64,000 bases of DNA from Patagioenas fasciata (Eukaryota; Chordata; Aves; Columbiformes; Columbidae). The translations under genes and the position numbers were made by a program. The notes beneath the pieces are model-generated. The model ran no database searches. It had not been told where the DNA came from and saw only the letters and a list, made by a program, of their open reading frames with translations. Positions 52,259 through 64,000 of the stretch are shown here, piece by piece; the first letter of the stretch is position 1, and every line of letters starts with the position of its first letter. The stretch spans positions 54,506,398 to 54,570,397 of the forward strand of contig NC_092521.1 in NCBI RefSeq assembly GCF_037038585.1, in the 5' to 3' direction.

Positions 52259-52920
52259 AAGCGATAGTGACTTATTGATGCCAAGCAAGTTCCATGTAAT
52301 GAGTTACGGTTGAGAGAATACAAAATACATTCATGGTACCCAGCTAATATTCCAAAGCAATTTAGGACTGATCTTATCTTGTTCAAGCCAGGACAAAGAG
52401 AAACTCAAGTTACAAGAATGAAATATTCAACACGGTGTTATTATATCAAACATGTGGCATCTAACAAAAATTGTCTGTGCAAGACCAGCCATTATCTGTT
52501 TTCATCATTATATTTCATGAGCAAGAACAGTTTAGGTCATACTCCTTTTGTACTAAGAGTTCACACTGTTCCCTGAGCTTTGCTAAACACAAACACCTCC
52601 ACATGACAGATGTAAAAATCTGAGCATTTAAATTGCTACACTATGTCTTCTTTAAACTGAAATAAACCCAAATGCCTTCCTTTCAGTGCACTGCGTACTG
52701 TGGGGGGTTTGTTACTCTAAGCTATTCTGATGGAAATAAAGTGTTTTTAATACACATTTCGAAAGATGAAGACAGTCCTGTCCTATAAATAACTGTAAAC
52801 AAGATTGGAGATAAATGTATCTTAAATGTAGATAACTTTGATGATCGGTAGTTTACATTATAAAAGCCTCCCACATAATTTGGGACTAACTGACATTCCT
52901 CTTCCCATCAAGATTTTACA

Positions 52921-53034
52921 GAAATCTCCCTCCGCCTCTGCCTCTCACTTTCTGTTTCCCTCTTCTCCTCTGTCTCTGTGTCCCTCTTTCTCCCCACCTC
53001 CCTCTCACCCTTTTCCTCCTTCCCTCCCTGCTTT
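52921..53034. repeat. Polypyrimidine (CT-rich) tract
   Basis: About 114 bp of the + strand is almost all C and T, with a few G and A interruptions (ctccctccgcctctgcctct, later ctttctccccacctccctct). It has triplex (H-DNA) potential and could act as a binding platform for pyrimidine-tract proteins in the pre-mRNA. The overlapping open frames (Ser/Pro/Phe-rich on +, Arg/Gly-rich on -) are compositional artefacts. Confidence 0.88.
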
Positions 53035-54181
53035 GAATAGGTGGTTGGTGGAAAAAAAAAAGCCAACTCAAATTCAGACAGAGGTCACCAACAGGATAGT
53101 GTAGAAGGGACTCCATGCTTGAAATTGTTAGTTAATTCTTTGGTATCAGCAGAAATAGCCTGTGGAAGCGTATCTCTGCAACATTTCTTTTTGAAGTATT
53201 CTTCTTTGTACACAACAAAGTTGCCCAGGTAATGAGTAGGTCCATCTTCCCCAAGGGAGAGCTCTGTTGTAGGGATAAAGAGGAGCTAAGCCTCTTCAGA
53301 AGCCAAGAAGAAGAATTACAGTGTGGTTTTGGTTACTGAAAGCTGAAGTCTTACTGTGGTAGGAAGGATGACCCAGAAGATACTGCGCTGGGGATCAATG
53401 CAGATGAGAGCATGGTTTTATTTCTGGTTCAGGCAGGGGCAATCTGTGTGGTTTTCTGCAAATCAGAATATCATATGCTCTCCATTCCTATCTCTAAAAT
53501 TAAAATAAGTTGAAATAGCATTTTCCTCTCTAAAGGAAAAGTGCAAAAGCTGTCTAAGCATGGTTGTGAACAACTTGCCAATGGTGAGGAATGTTGAAAT
53601 AAGCAGCTGTATGTATAGCTAACTGTCTGGAGATATGTTTTTTTTTTTACTTACCTCTTCCATGATGCCCACCGTAAGATCTCAGAATAGTGGCTTTGTG
53701 GAATATTTTATGGAATTATTATCTTCACAATCCATCCCTGGTTTTCGTTCATTTTGAAGCCATATTGTGAGCAGACTGCAAGGGAAGTAGGAGTCATCCC
53801 GATTTTATACTGCTCTGTAGTGGCATCTGTCTCAAAGCCCTGGAGAATCTAAAGCCTTAGGTTAGTTCAGTTTAGACCAGCATCGCTTAAGTTAGTGATA
53901 CTGCTTCTTGGGCTTTAAATTAAGAGTATAAAGCCTTGTGGAGTGAGATCAATAGTATCTGGTGTCTAGAGGGACTGAGCCCTTACACTCAGTAGGAATA
54001 AAAGTTGTTCACTGATAAAATTAAAAAAGGAAGTACTCCTTGGCTTGCGTCTGCTATGTAACATACCCAAGATAAGAACTGAAATTTCTGGAACATAATG
54101 AAGTTAAAGTTTACACCTTATTTTATTCCGATTTCCTAAGAAAACAAGGGTTATGTATCACACTGTTCACATGTCTGTATG

Positions 54182-54199
54182 TTCCTTCCTTCCTTCCCT
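54182..54199. repeat. (TTCC)n short microsatellite
   Basis: ttccttccttccttccct is four tandem tetramers in the downstream intron. Confidence 0.8.
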
Positions 54200-55490
54200 C
54201 ATTAATATGGAACCTCGTGGAAATTTTCAAGCACACATGAAATAGTTTAATTGTTGCATAAATAAGAAGTTTCTCACACATTCTGGAGCCTCTGAGCACA
54301 GAAGAAAGACCCAGATAAGCATCTGTGCTGAAGGATAGGCTATGTTAAGGCATGAACTAGTTAGTTAGTCCATCAGTAGAGAGCTAGAATTCACATACCA
54401 GCAAGCCCATGTGTAGCCCAGAAGCAGCCACAGCTTGTGTTGCCTCTTTTCCAGCCAGTATTTGGGAGATACTAAAAGGAGCTGAGCATATAGAGGGTGG
54501 GAGCTGGGTATCACAGATGGCGTGTGGAATATCGATGGGATTATGGCATGTTCTGTGCTATACGCTCTGAACTTCTAGGTGTAAAATTTGCAGCGTCTAA
54601 ATCTCTTTATAAAGCTTTGAAGCATCTTCTCTTTCCACTGGCATTTAAAGAACCCAGTACTGCATCGGTGTAAATGGGATGCTGCTGTCCCATGTACATG
54701 AAAGAGATATCAGCAGAGAAGTTATATGTTGGCCAAAAATGGCATACCTATTAGAAAAACTATCAGCTTATGTATACGAGAGTGATTTATGGAAGAAGCC
54801 AAGTATCAGTTAGTAGAGCAGTTCAAAAAATACTCAGTAGATCATTGTGGGTGTAAAGAGGTCTTGCAGAAGTCATTCCTGGATAAACAATTTCCCCCTG
54901 TTCTTATAAACATATATGATATGATTTCATAACTATATTATGAAATATATTATTTTTATAAATTACATGCAATAGTACATAGTAATATAATATTGCTTGT
55001 AATTTCTAAAAAGTAGCTGACTGTAAGTTGTTACAAAATGCTTTGTTTAAATTACATATGTATTAGATAAACTGCATTTTTATTTTATCTTTCCTCCTCT
55101 TGCTTTTTCTTTTATTTTCTTCTTCTCTCCTTCTCTCCATTCCTATCCTGTCTAGTCTTTTGTATTCTTAAATGTTTCAGTTTTTTTCTGGTTTTGTTTG
55201 CTCAGTTTGTCTTTCTGTTTTCACATGCACAGTTACATACCTGCAAACTAAAACTATTGAAATGTGTCTTTACAGTCTCTTCAATTCTAAACATTCTGAA
55301 CTTTTCCTATGGAAAAAAAAAATAGACTGCCAAACCTCTGGTGCCCTCCTTAGTTTGTCACTTGCAGTCTGTATTACGTAGATAGATATCATTACTAAAG
55401 TATGGAGCACATTAGGGGAAATCTATAATTACAGGTTTATTTTGCTTGTCCAGCAAATACACATTGATAGTCGAGAGAATTTATGAATAT

Positions 55491-55560
55491 GGAGCCAAAT
55501 GCTCTCTTGTCTTGTATTACTTACACCTTTGAAATCAATGTGAAACAGTACCATTATAAG
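55491..55560. repeat. Hairpin-type short repeat fragment
   Basis: ggagccaaatgctctcttgt followed by ttacttacacctttgaaatc and aatgtgaaacag follows the order of one arm and the centre of the same palindromic sauropsid repeat suspected at 40525 and 29285. It is diverged. Confidence 0.4.
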
Positions 55561-56176
55561 TAGGTTAAATTTGATTTTCATTTTTGTACAGGACTACAGA
55601 ACATGTACCAAATCTGTATATTTTCTTGATATTTGTGATCATGAAGAAAAAGCAGCCAAATACATGAATCCGTATAAAGTATGGAGAGCATAAGCCACAG
55701 ACATGTTTTAAGTGGTTCAGAAAAAGTATGTTTCTGGTCGTAGGGGTTTTTGTGGCCTACAATATTGTAGAACATTTAGAAATAATAATTGAAAACTTGA
55801 CCTTCAAAATGAAAAAGGGACGTATATGCTTATCTTTAGATTAAAATAAAAATAGAATTATGTGCTTATTTCTAATTATGGAGAATTACTAATACATTGT
55901 CCCTCATCAAATCACTCATATCAGTACAGAGAGGTAGTCAGTCACTTGGAGAAGTGGGATGGGAAAACTTTATTTCAGGATGAAGGGATTTCAGGTGTAG
56001 AAACATATGTAACAGTTGTGGAGACACAGTTGTGTCCTTGTCATCGTCTTTGTGGTAATTCTGACAATCTCTTACAGTTGCCTACCAGTATGGTAGTATC
56101 ACTCCCAAGTCCTACTTGGGCACCAGTATTTAAATAATCATAAATAATTAACCATGGAGCTGTATATCCAGGGAGA

Positions 56177-56203
56177 AATCAATCAATCAAACAAACAAAT
56201 CAT
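56177..56203. repeat. (AATC)n/(AAAC)n short microsatellite
   Basis: atcaatcaatcaaacaaaca followed by aatcat is a short compound tetranucleotide repeat. A G-rich stretch (ttgggggggtgggagtaggg) follows at 56220. Confidence 0.75.
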
Positions 56204-56871
56204 CAATATTTATCTAGGATTTGGGGGGGTGGGAGTAGGGTTAAGAGAACACATTTGATTCCTGTGCCAGTCATCAAATCTCAGTTAACAGCGGGGCAAT
56301 CTCATGTGCCACACTTACTATTGGCGTTATGTCTAATCCCCACTTATTTATGTGTTGATCAGATTATTTTTATCAATTTTAATATGCTGTTTCAGTAGTC
56401 AACTAGAACTTGCTTTGAATAAGGGTAGGTTAGGATATGTATTGAATTTATTGATTTTTGAAAAGGATGGACTGGACAAAGTTAAAACTGCAGTCCATCA
56501 GCACACTATATGTTGTAAGACAGAATACAGATTATCTACTACCATTTACATGTTGGCAATTTTTTATTATCCTTCTAAAACAAAAGCATTACAAACTGGG
56601 ATCCTTAAAAGATTTTTTTCTCTCCCTCCTTCCCTATCTGATTTATTTACTAACAAAACGAAGTAATATTTTGAGTTATCATTGTTATAACTGAATCTAA
56701 AGGGAGAAACATTTCAAAAACATTTCGGGAATGGTACATGATTGTCTGTGATTACAAGGCTGAAGATCTGCTGGACATTCTCTGACCCTGACATGCTGTG
56801 CTTACATTCTCTAAATCAGTGAATCCATATATAGGGAAATAAGGCAAAAAGTTAAATATACTGTGTCATCA

Positions 56872-56885
56872 GGACTAGGTGGCAC
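56872..56885 (+). promoter_or_regulatory. CTCF-like motif (forward)
   Basis: ggactaggtggcac matches about 12 of 14 positions of the CTCF core variant CCACTAGGTGGCAC. This is sequence resemblance only. Confidence 0.28.
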
Positions 56886-58593
56886 CCGTCTGGCCACTGG
56901 AAGGTGGAAGTAGTGTGTGTCATTGTCTCTTTTTCCATTCTTCCAGATTTTTTTCTAAGAATTGTTGGAACCCAGGCTTTGATGTCTCCCTTAAATCCTA
57001 GAGAGTCCAAACTCTCAAAAGAGGAATTTATCAGTTCTTCTGCGTTTGGAAAAAAACATTTAAATCCATGAACTTATGGTGGCCATTGTTTTACCACTTT
57101 CAGAGCCTATCTGACTCGTCTGCAATTAAGATATCATGTAGCGTTTTCCTTCTTGAAGGAATTGAATGCATTGTCGTATCTTCCTCTGGAGACTGTCCTT
57201 GGAGGAAAGAACAAGCACAATTTCTTTAAATTCCAGCGACATAACACTCCCTGTATGAGAAGTGTCGGGATTTCCTATCTAAATCCATAGGAATGCTAAG
57301 GAGAGGTTGGTTTGGATATATTTTTCCCAGAAAATCCCCTTTGTAAATACTGATTTCTGAGTCTTTGAGACTGTCCATACAAAAGAGTTGGGCAGTCGCA
57401 AAGCAGCTTAAGAGTTTTACATTAAAAACCAGATACTGTTCTCCAATGGACTTGGGCCTGTGAAGATAAAGCTTATTGCAACACCTTAGAGTTTACATTT
57501 GGCAGTATCTCTAGGGGCTGAACCTAAGCTGTCTTATCTCCCCCTTTACAGCTGTCTTTCTGTTTTTCTGCTTTGATTGATCTAAGAAAAAGGGCTCCTT
57601 GCATGACAATGGAAGTGCTGTATAATATTAGGCCCTCCTGTGTTCATTCCAGGTCTGATTCCAAAAGATTTGTGGGTTTTTCCAATTGGACTTTTCCCAT
57701 GGGCGGGAAATTTCAGGTGCCAGTAATATAATAGTGTTTCCTGAGAACAAAGACAGTCGCTGCCATGGAGACTCTAACCAGACTTATCTCTTGACTTGCA
57801 CAGCCAGTAAATAAAGCCGGGTGCGGAAGTAGAATCATTCTACTTAAGTTTCAACAAGCTACTAGCACAATATATTTTATTTTATTAGTCCCTTTCCTAT
57901 ACTTCAGAAGCACCAACTGTCCCACAGACTTAGAAACCTAAGATTGTGGAACTTTTGTTTGCATAAAACCTCCTGACTTCAAGTAAAGATGCAAACAAAA
58001 AGTTACAGGGATTTAAGACTCCCTTTACTCATGAAAAGAAAAGTCAATAAACCTTTAACATTGGTATGTCAAGCACTTAAATGTGAACAGTTACAAGAAT
58101 TTTGATTGCTTCTCTGTTGCCAATATGATTTGCAACATTGCCTAGTTCACCTTCTTTTTTCCCTTTTGTAAATTAGATTTTCATGTGTTACTTTAACAAT
58201 ACTTGCATCGTTCTTGGCATTGGTACAGCAGCATTAATTCGGAGGTTTAGTTTAGACTGTTTGTTTTTCTTTGCTCTAAGTTCTGTATTTTCATATCTGA
58301 ACTTTATGTTCATGCAAGGGTTTGGGGTTTTTTTTTAAGGTTCTTCATTTTTTCTTCTCATTTTGGAAACTACAGCAGGCAAGGCTATATTTTGCTTAAA
58401 GCCCAGAAAATCTCTGGCCTCACAGATAAAATGTACCTTGAACAGGCTTCTCCATCATCAGTAGGCATACTCATTTATCCTTTAGTTAACCAAAAACTCC
58501 CTGATCTTATTCCTACTCCATGAATTCCCAACTGTATGGAGTCATTGATCTAATCCTGTCCCACCTGTAACAATGCCAATTCACTCTCGGGGG

Positions 58594-58619
58594 AAAAAAA
58601 AAAAAAAAAAAATAAAAAA
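58594..58619. repeat. Poly-A tract
   Basis: A run of 19 A, then t and six more A. No recognisable SINE or processed pseudogene body precedes it, although ctcggggg lies immediately upstream. Confidence 0.9.
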
Positions 58620-60100
58620 TCCAAACACATACAGATAGCTTCATTTTTAATGTTTGGACAAGAAAAGTCACCCCTTCCAGAGGAACTACCCATGTCATGC
58701 TCTTTCAGACTGCTCTTGTCCTGAGACCATTCCTTCCCTAGGGGCAAATATTACTACACCCAGTTCTTTCAGCCTGTAAGTACTGATCTTGGATATAGCA
58801 CTGGTCTCTGTTTGATATGCGGACAGAAGACGATTAAGAGCGTCTTCTTCCCCCTTTGACAAAATGTGCAAAATTCTACAGTGGTCAGAAGGACAGGATG
58901 ACTGTTCAGCTGGTTCTCTGGCTTCACATCTGTGCTGAAAATGACTGCACATGGAGTATATTTTGCTCAGTATGTATTATGTGTTACTGGAACTCCTGAC
59001 CCACTGGCACAGCTTATGTAGCTATGATGTTGAGAACACCTGATAAATCAGGGATCGTCATTATCACCTTTGTGTAATGCCACCTGTAATAAATATACAG
59101 CCTCTCGATCAGTAGAAGGAGAGTTTGTGGCAATTTAATGTAACCTTCTCCTATTTGCCTGCTAAGTGTAAATTATTAATTCCTGTTCTTTCAAGACTAT
59201 TTTCCTTCTTCCATTTCAATATATGGTTTACATGTAATCTAGTACTGTAAAATTCAAAGTACCAATTTAATTTAAAATTCAAAGTTGTAGGACAAATTAC
59301 TAGGATCTAGTGCAATGTAAGGGCAGGAAAATATAGATGAAAATCTCTAATGTTAATCCATATAGATATGTTGTGAACATGTCAGAGACAACTGGTGATG
59401 GCAGAGATTAAGAGGAATTTAAATTGCAGATTATATTTTAAAAATGTCCAAATATTGTTTTTTTTAAAAAAAGAAGCAGTGTTAAATAATAAACTTGTTA
59501 CATAACATATCAGCAGCAAAGCTCTATGAAGCTTTGGATGCAAAACATGGACAAAACTGATACTTTAAAAAAGTGGTTGTATCTTCAATGGTAGCACAGT
59601 AGAAGAACTTTCAGAGTCTGCACAAGTGTTGATGAAATTATGGGGGCCCTATAGACTGTTTATGCTTCAAGCAATCAAGTTCTTCATGGACATAAAAAAT
59701 GAGATAAGAAGGTGGTTTGGGGGTTTCTTAATTTTGCCGTCTATTGGAACTCTGGTGTTTTAGTAGAATGCAGTGAAGTGATGCTAGCGTATAGATAAAG
59801 TAGGGCTATGGGAATAAGTAACTGAAATAATGGTCAATATGTAGATTAAAGGTTATTCTATTGTTTGAATCTATTAGCATTAAAACAAAGCAAGCATGCA
59901 AGTTGAGATACAGAAATAGATCTCTAACAAGTACCAGTTATATATGTTGATAATAAAGCACGACAATAAGAAGAGACTTACTACTATTAGCAAAAAACTT
60001 TGAATTAGACTCTACAGTGTCATTTTAAGAGTCTGCAAAGATCGCCTAGCAGTTTACACAGGTTTGAACATTTGAAGCAGCCCAGAGGGAATAAGAAGCT

Positions 60101-60245
60101 TTCCTGTTCTCATTTTAAAGGTAGAAAACCGAGGCACAAGTTATTTAATTGGCTTGCCTAGGATCACATACAACAGTTGTATTAAGACTAGTAAATAAAT
60201 TCAGATAACCTTAGTCTGAATTCATATTCTAGATTCCTTAGTCCA
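60101..60245 (+). mobile_element. MIR SINE relic
   Basis: The blocks tcattttaaaggtagaaaac, cgaggcacaagttatttaat and tggcttgcctaggatcacat, then a degraded gctagtaa-like stretch and ttagtctgaattcatattct, follow the MIR core and 3' region in order ('cattttacagatgaggaaac-tgaggcacagag-taacttgcccaaggtcacac'). MIR copies of this age are shared across amniotes, so orthologous copies could exist in other birds. The 5' end is not resolvable. Confidence 0.7.
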
Positions 60246-62867
60246 TCTTTCTTCTATAAAATAAATTTTCAAAAATTCTTTATGGCTTCAGTTAGATGAA
60301 GCATCAGGACTGTTTAAGAAAGAAAAAATAGAGCTGGCATTTCAATGATGAAGTAATCAAGCTTGTTTTCCCTTTGTTTTCAATTTTGAAATACTTTTGG
60401 TGGAGGTGGAATTATAAATTCATATGTTTCAGCTGACAGATTATACATATTCACGACTTCTGTATTAAGAAACCTGAAGTCTATGCTTGTATCCAGTTGG
60501 CACTTCTTGGAAAATTATTTTGTCACTTTCAATGAGACTTTGATTAATTAAAATTTGATTAACTTCGTTCTAATAAAGTGGAATAATGTCCTTATTCAGC
60601 AAGATATTAAAAATGATTTAATGTACTTAAGAAAACATACACTTAAGTCTTCTTTTGAATTGTTTCAACTGTTTGGCTCATTTGTCTAAATATTCTTAGC
60701 GTCTTTAATTGCTGTGTTAACATGTTTTCTTTTTTCTTTCATGTCTCTTTTTCAACTCTCAAAAAAAAGAGTATATTTAGCAGACATTGACAGACCATTT
60801 TAATTTAAGCAACCCAATTGCAGTAAATATCCAAGAAGCCTGGTATTTCTAATTTCTAATCAAAATTACAGTTTTTATTGTGTTCGGATCTGTATCTCTG
60901 CATAATCATTTAAATTTTAAACTGTTTTGAAGTTGTTAAAAGTACCTAAAAATTACATAATTTTTCTTTTCCCAAACACCTTTTATAATCCCCAAATTGG
61001 GACTATTTGAATCCTAAGTTAAAAATAATTCTCATGTGTTCCTTTCTTGGTGCAACAGTAAGTTTCGGTCTATATAAAACTAGAGTTTGTGTTCAATTTC
61101 CAAGGCATTGGAGTTCTATAGTAGAACTGCCTAACATGAATGAAACTTAAATTACATTTCTTTCCTTCAAAAAGATCAATCTAAATTCTACCAAGAGCTG
61201 GTATGCTTTCAGTACCTTTCACTGTAGTGTAGATTTTACTTTTTGGAGTACCATAAGGAAGACTTTATTGTCTGAAATACAGAGGTATGGGAAAGGAATA
61301 ATGCAACTTCAAACAAGCATAAAATCTGACTAATACCTAAGAGGAATAAGAGAGTCCTGGTGCTTTGCTAGTTCAATTCACTAAGCTTAAACTCTTTTCA
61401 GAGTAGGCAATTCAGCTGCTCGGTATTAAAGATGGCAATTTCAATAATAAGAATTAGAGGAAGCTTTTGGATTATAATTGTAATTGGGGTAATTTTGTAA
61501 AATTCATTAGCAAGATGATCTCATTTGTACAAATGTAAAACGTATCACTCATGAAGTTCTGTCAGGTTTCCGTTGACCCAGGTGCTTATAATGTGTTAAT
61601 TTACATCAGAGAAACAGCAGCGTGTGGAAATTGGGCAGTGGATAGGATTTAGTTATTTTTCATTAGCACTTGGACTTTGATAAAGGGGAACAGAAAAGAG
61701 CTGCTTGACCTTTCAGTGCTTAAATTATTAAAGAGCAAATACATTTGAGGTCTAGATGCTTGCAAATCTAATTTGTCTTCTGGAGTAAGGATGAAAAGAC
61801 ATTTTGAGATTGAAATTGCTCCAGTCAACTTAGTTCTTTCTTTAATGTCTCCGAAGATGAATAGATGGCAGGCATTTAAAATGTAATATACAAGGAGTAG
61901 TGCATGTAGTATAACTAACATGAATTTGCCAAAGGAAAAGGAGCATTTTAATGACAGACTTGTTTCTGAAATATCTACAGTCTTTAGTTACTGAGTGAAA
62001 AATGAGAAGAATCCTCTTTTCAACCAGTACTGAAACAGATTATATTACCTTGTCTGGTCTGACGTCCTTCTTACAGTCAGTCCTGCTGCAATAAAAAAGG
62101 TAACAATACTCTCCTGAAGATGACAGCCAAATAGTTTACTTTACTATCCATCACATTTTAGTGAAACTGAGGGATTCTAGTCTTTGCTGCGGATTTAGGC
62201 AAGTGTATCCAGCTTCACTCACTTACAAGAATAGATGTTTGTATCACCTTCTACTTTCTTCCCAATAGTCCATTTAAATTTGCAAATGGTATTCATTGTA
62301 GATTCACAGTAAATTAGCAGTTAGTAGACGCAACACACTCTCTTCAAAGTAGCTTGGAATCCCAGTTCTAAGGAACCGTGTTTTGTTCTGAAAAATTAAC
62401 TGCTAAAATCATGTCAAACATTGATTTGGGAGAGAAAAAAACAAGATCGTAATGTAGATATTTCATGTCTAGTTTTTACAGATCAATTCTTATAGGATCA
62501 AAGAACGGTTGACTTGTATTGACCTTCATTTACTACTCAGCATGGAATTAATCAACTAATTAATATCTTTCTCCTACATGTGTAGTCTTTGTTGCACAGA
62601 ACTGCCAAATGTGCAGAGAGTGGCCTTCAGGTGGACCCTCAATACATTCATTTGTCTCCCTGGCTGTACCAAACTTACATGTGGTTAGATTTCTGCATGG
62701 GGTTCAGCATCAGATTAAAATAACTAAATTTAGCTGTCCACTTGTAGGTGTCTACATGTGAGCTGAGTGTTTAATTATAGTGAGTGGAGCCTAGAGAGCA
62801 ATTAATTTGACTCAAAAGTAGACACCTCATCGCTGGTCAAGTCTTTAGTATCTGCTGCCTGTCCTAA

Positions 62868-62900
62868 GTAGCTCTCCAATGACTGTAATGGGAGTTTACA
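62868..62900. repeat. Hairpin-repeat centre fragment
   Basis: ctccaatgactgtaatggga at 62874 nearly repeats ctccatcagctgtaatggga at 29294, and both are followed by a cagg block (tttacagg, gctgtgcagg). It is interpreted as the palindromic centre of the short repeat family described at 40525. Confidence 0.4.
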
Positions 62901-63227
62901 GGCATGGAGACATCTTCATGAAGACACTTAAATTTAAGTATCTTAACATTAAACCTAGTCTTCACTATGGTGAGAGTCTAAGTCAGGTGGAAGAAGAGGT
63001 ATTAAGCATTCTCAGTGTTAACTTTCTGGGCATTTTTTGTGAGCATAGGAAGTGCAGCATCTCCTACTGGAGGTGCTAGACCTTAAAAACATGGTGAAGG
63101 GGGTCTTTTGCACATGATCATTAGATCTGGTATTAAAACAGTAAGATGACCAAGAGAGTGGGCCTTCTTTGGCCTCCTGGTGATATTTAGCTATGAGGGC
63201 TCTGCAGACCTAGCATCATGCTGTTGT

Positions 63228-63360
63228 CACAGAATCGTTTGGGTTGAAGGGACTTCCAGAGATCATCTAGTTCACCCCCTCTGCCATGGGCAGGGACATC
63301 TTTCACTAAATCAAATCCTATCCAACCTGACCTTCAACAGTTGCACTGATGGGGCATTGT
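63228..63360 (-). mobile_element. CR1 LINE fragment (3' end, minus orientation)
   Basis: cacagaatcgtttgggttga, then agggacttccagagatcatc, tagttcaccccctctgccat, gggcagggacatctttcact and ctatccaacctgaccttcaa match the reverse-complemented 3' region of a bird CR1. It is less diverged than the other two CR1 copies here and is heavily 5'-truncated (about 133 bp). Confidence 0.9.
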
Positions 63361-64000
63361 TCAAGCACACAACATTGCCTGAACATGCAAAGGCAGCTGG
63401 AGTGTAGAACCAGCACATTAGCCCGAGTGTGCACTCAGTCACTGAGGCTCCAGAGGGTGCAAGAACTGGAGAGCTCTGTGCCAGTGGTGAATGGAACTTG
63501 AGTCTAGCGGAGCCCCAGCAGGTGTGGCAGCTCACTGGCTATGAGCTGGCTTGGTGGCTGCACAGTCATATCTTTCATTACTAAACCAGGTTTGCCTTCA
63601 GAAGGCGAATAACCATAGCTGTGCAGTGATGTGACTAAGCCAGTAAGCCCTGTTGGGTCCAGACTGAGACCTGCAGATGCCCAGCCCAAGTGTCCCTCTA
63701 CTTTGGGCAGAGTCTTCTGTAAACATAATCATCTGCCTACAGATGTCAGAAAACTGTGTGGATATTTTGTCTTTAAGGAACATACCCTACCCAGAGATTG
63801 CTACTTTTTAGCATTTATCTACTTGAAAGATCATGAATTGTTATTAGATGTAGATGATGTGCAAAAATGTGACACATTGCCGCTTTTAACATCAGTTACC
63901 TAAGCCGACTTGCTTACTGGGATTCAAGATTCCAGGAGGCAAATAATGATTAAGAATCACTGATCCCCAGTGAAGCAATAAACTTGCAAACCAGTCCTCT

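Larger units (their letters stand above)
37814..64000 (+). other. PTPRM: PTPRM intron downstream of the FN3-4 exon (5' part)
   Basis: This phase-2 intron starts gtactg and runs at least 26.2 kb, to the window end. I looked for the exon that should complete FN3 domain 4 and found no convincing candidate. It contains hairpin-repeat fragments (40525, 55491, 62868), a palindromic mini-element (49509-49587), CA and polypyrimidine tracts (52223, 52921), an A-run (58594), a MIR-like relic (60101) and a CR1 fragment (63228). A CTCF-like motif lies at 56872. Open frames here are short and scattered on both strands, with no recognisable domains. The rest is AT-rich intron. Confidence 0.88.

Noticed and set aside
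54924..54946. 9-bp inverted repeat atttcataa/ttatgaaat in an AT-rich stretch
   Set aside because: Short palindromes are expected by chance at this base composition.
1..64000. CRISPR arrays, tRNA or rRNA genes, CpG-island promoter, second protein-coding gene
   Set aside because: No regular spaced repeats, no cloverleaf-type boxes in order, no GC/CpG-rich promoter-like segment, and no additional exon set that can be spliced in frame.

Overview
The window is vertebrate nuclear DNA, almost certainly from a bird. It is AT-rich, intron-dominated and has no CpG island, operon-like packing or prokaryotic signals. Degraded CR1 retroposons of avian type are present, and the only convincing protein-coding sequence is a set of four short exons on the + strand. 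These four exons join in frame with intact splice sites and encode part of the ectodomain of receptor-type tyrosine-protein phosphatase mu (PTPRM, R2B/MAM-type RPTP): all of fibronectin type III (FN3) domain 2, all of FN3 domain 3 (split over two exons) and the start of FN3 domain 4. The species cannot be named from the sequence alone.

Layout: 1-24753 is the end of a long upstream intron (24.7 kb visible). The exons are at 24754-25062 (309 bp), 28219-28328 (110 bp), 33016-33217 (202 bp) and 37711-37813 (103 bp). Complete introns of 3156, 4687 and 4493 bp lie between them. From 37814 to 64000 is the start of another long intron (26.2 kb visible). I could not find the exon for the rest of FN3 domain 4 in it, nor the FN3 domain 1 exon in the upstream intron.

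The introns hold relics of several repeat classes: three CR1 fragments (26596, 31518, 63228), all in minus orientation; an avian ERVL-type LTR-like segment (about 12.2-12.9 kb); two MIR-like SINE relics (13.14 and 60.1 kb); a 191-bp hAT-type miniature inverted-repeat element with an imperfect 8-bp target duplication (30207-30397); a 79-bp palindromic mini-element (49509-49587); a 206-bp tandem duplication (2007-2416); a perfect 33-bp tandem duplication (16053-16118); several copies of a degenerate hairpin-type sauropsid repeat; and simple-sequence tracts.

No previously undescribed biological system was found. The points most worth checking are the two inverted-repeat mini-elements, the tandem duplications (possible length polymorphisms), an apparent cysteine/arginine exchange in FN3 domain 2 relative to mammals, and a convergent pair of CTCF-like motifs near 10 kb.
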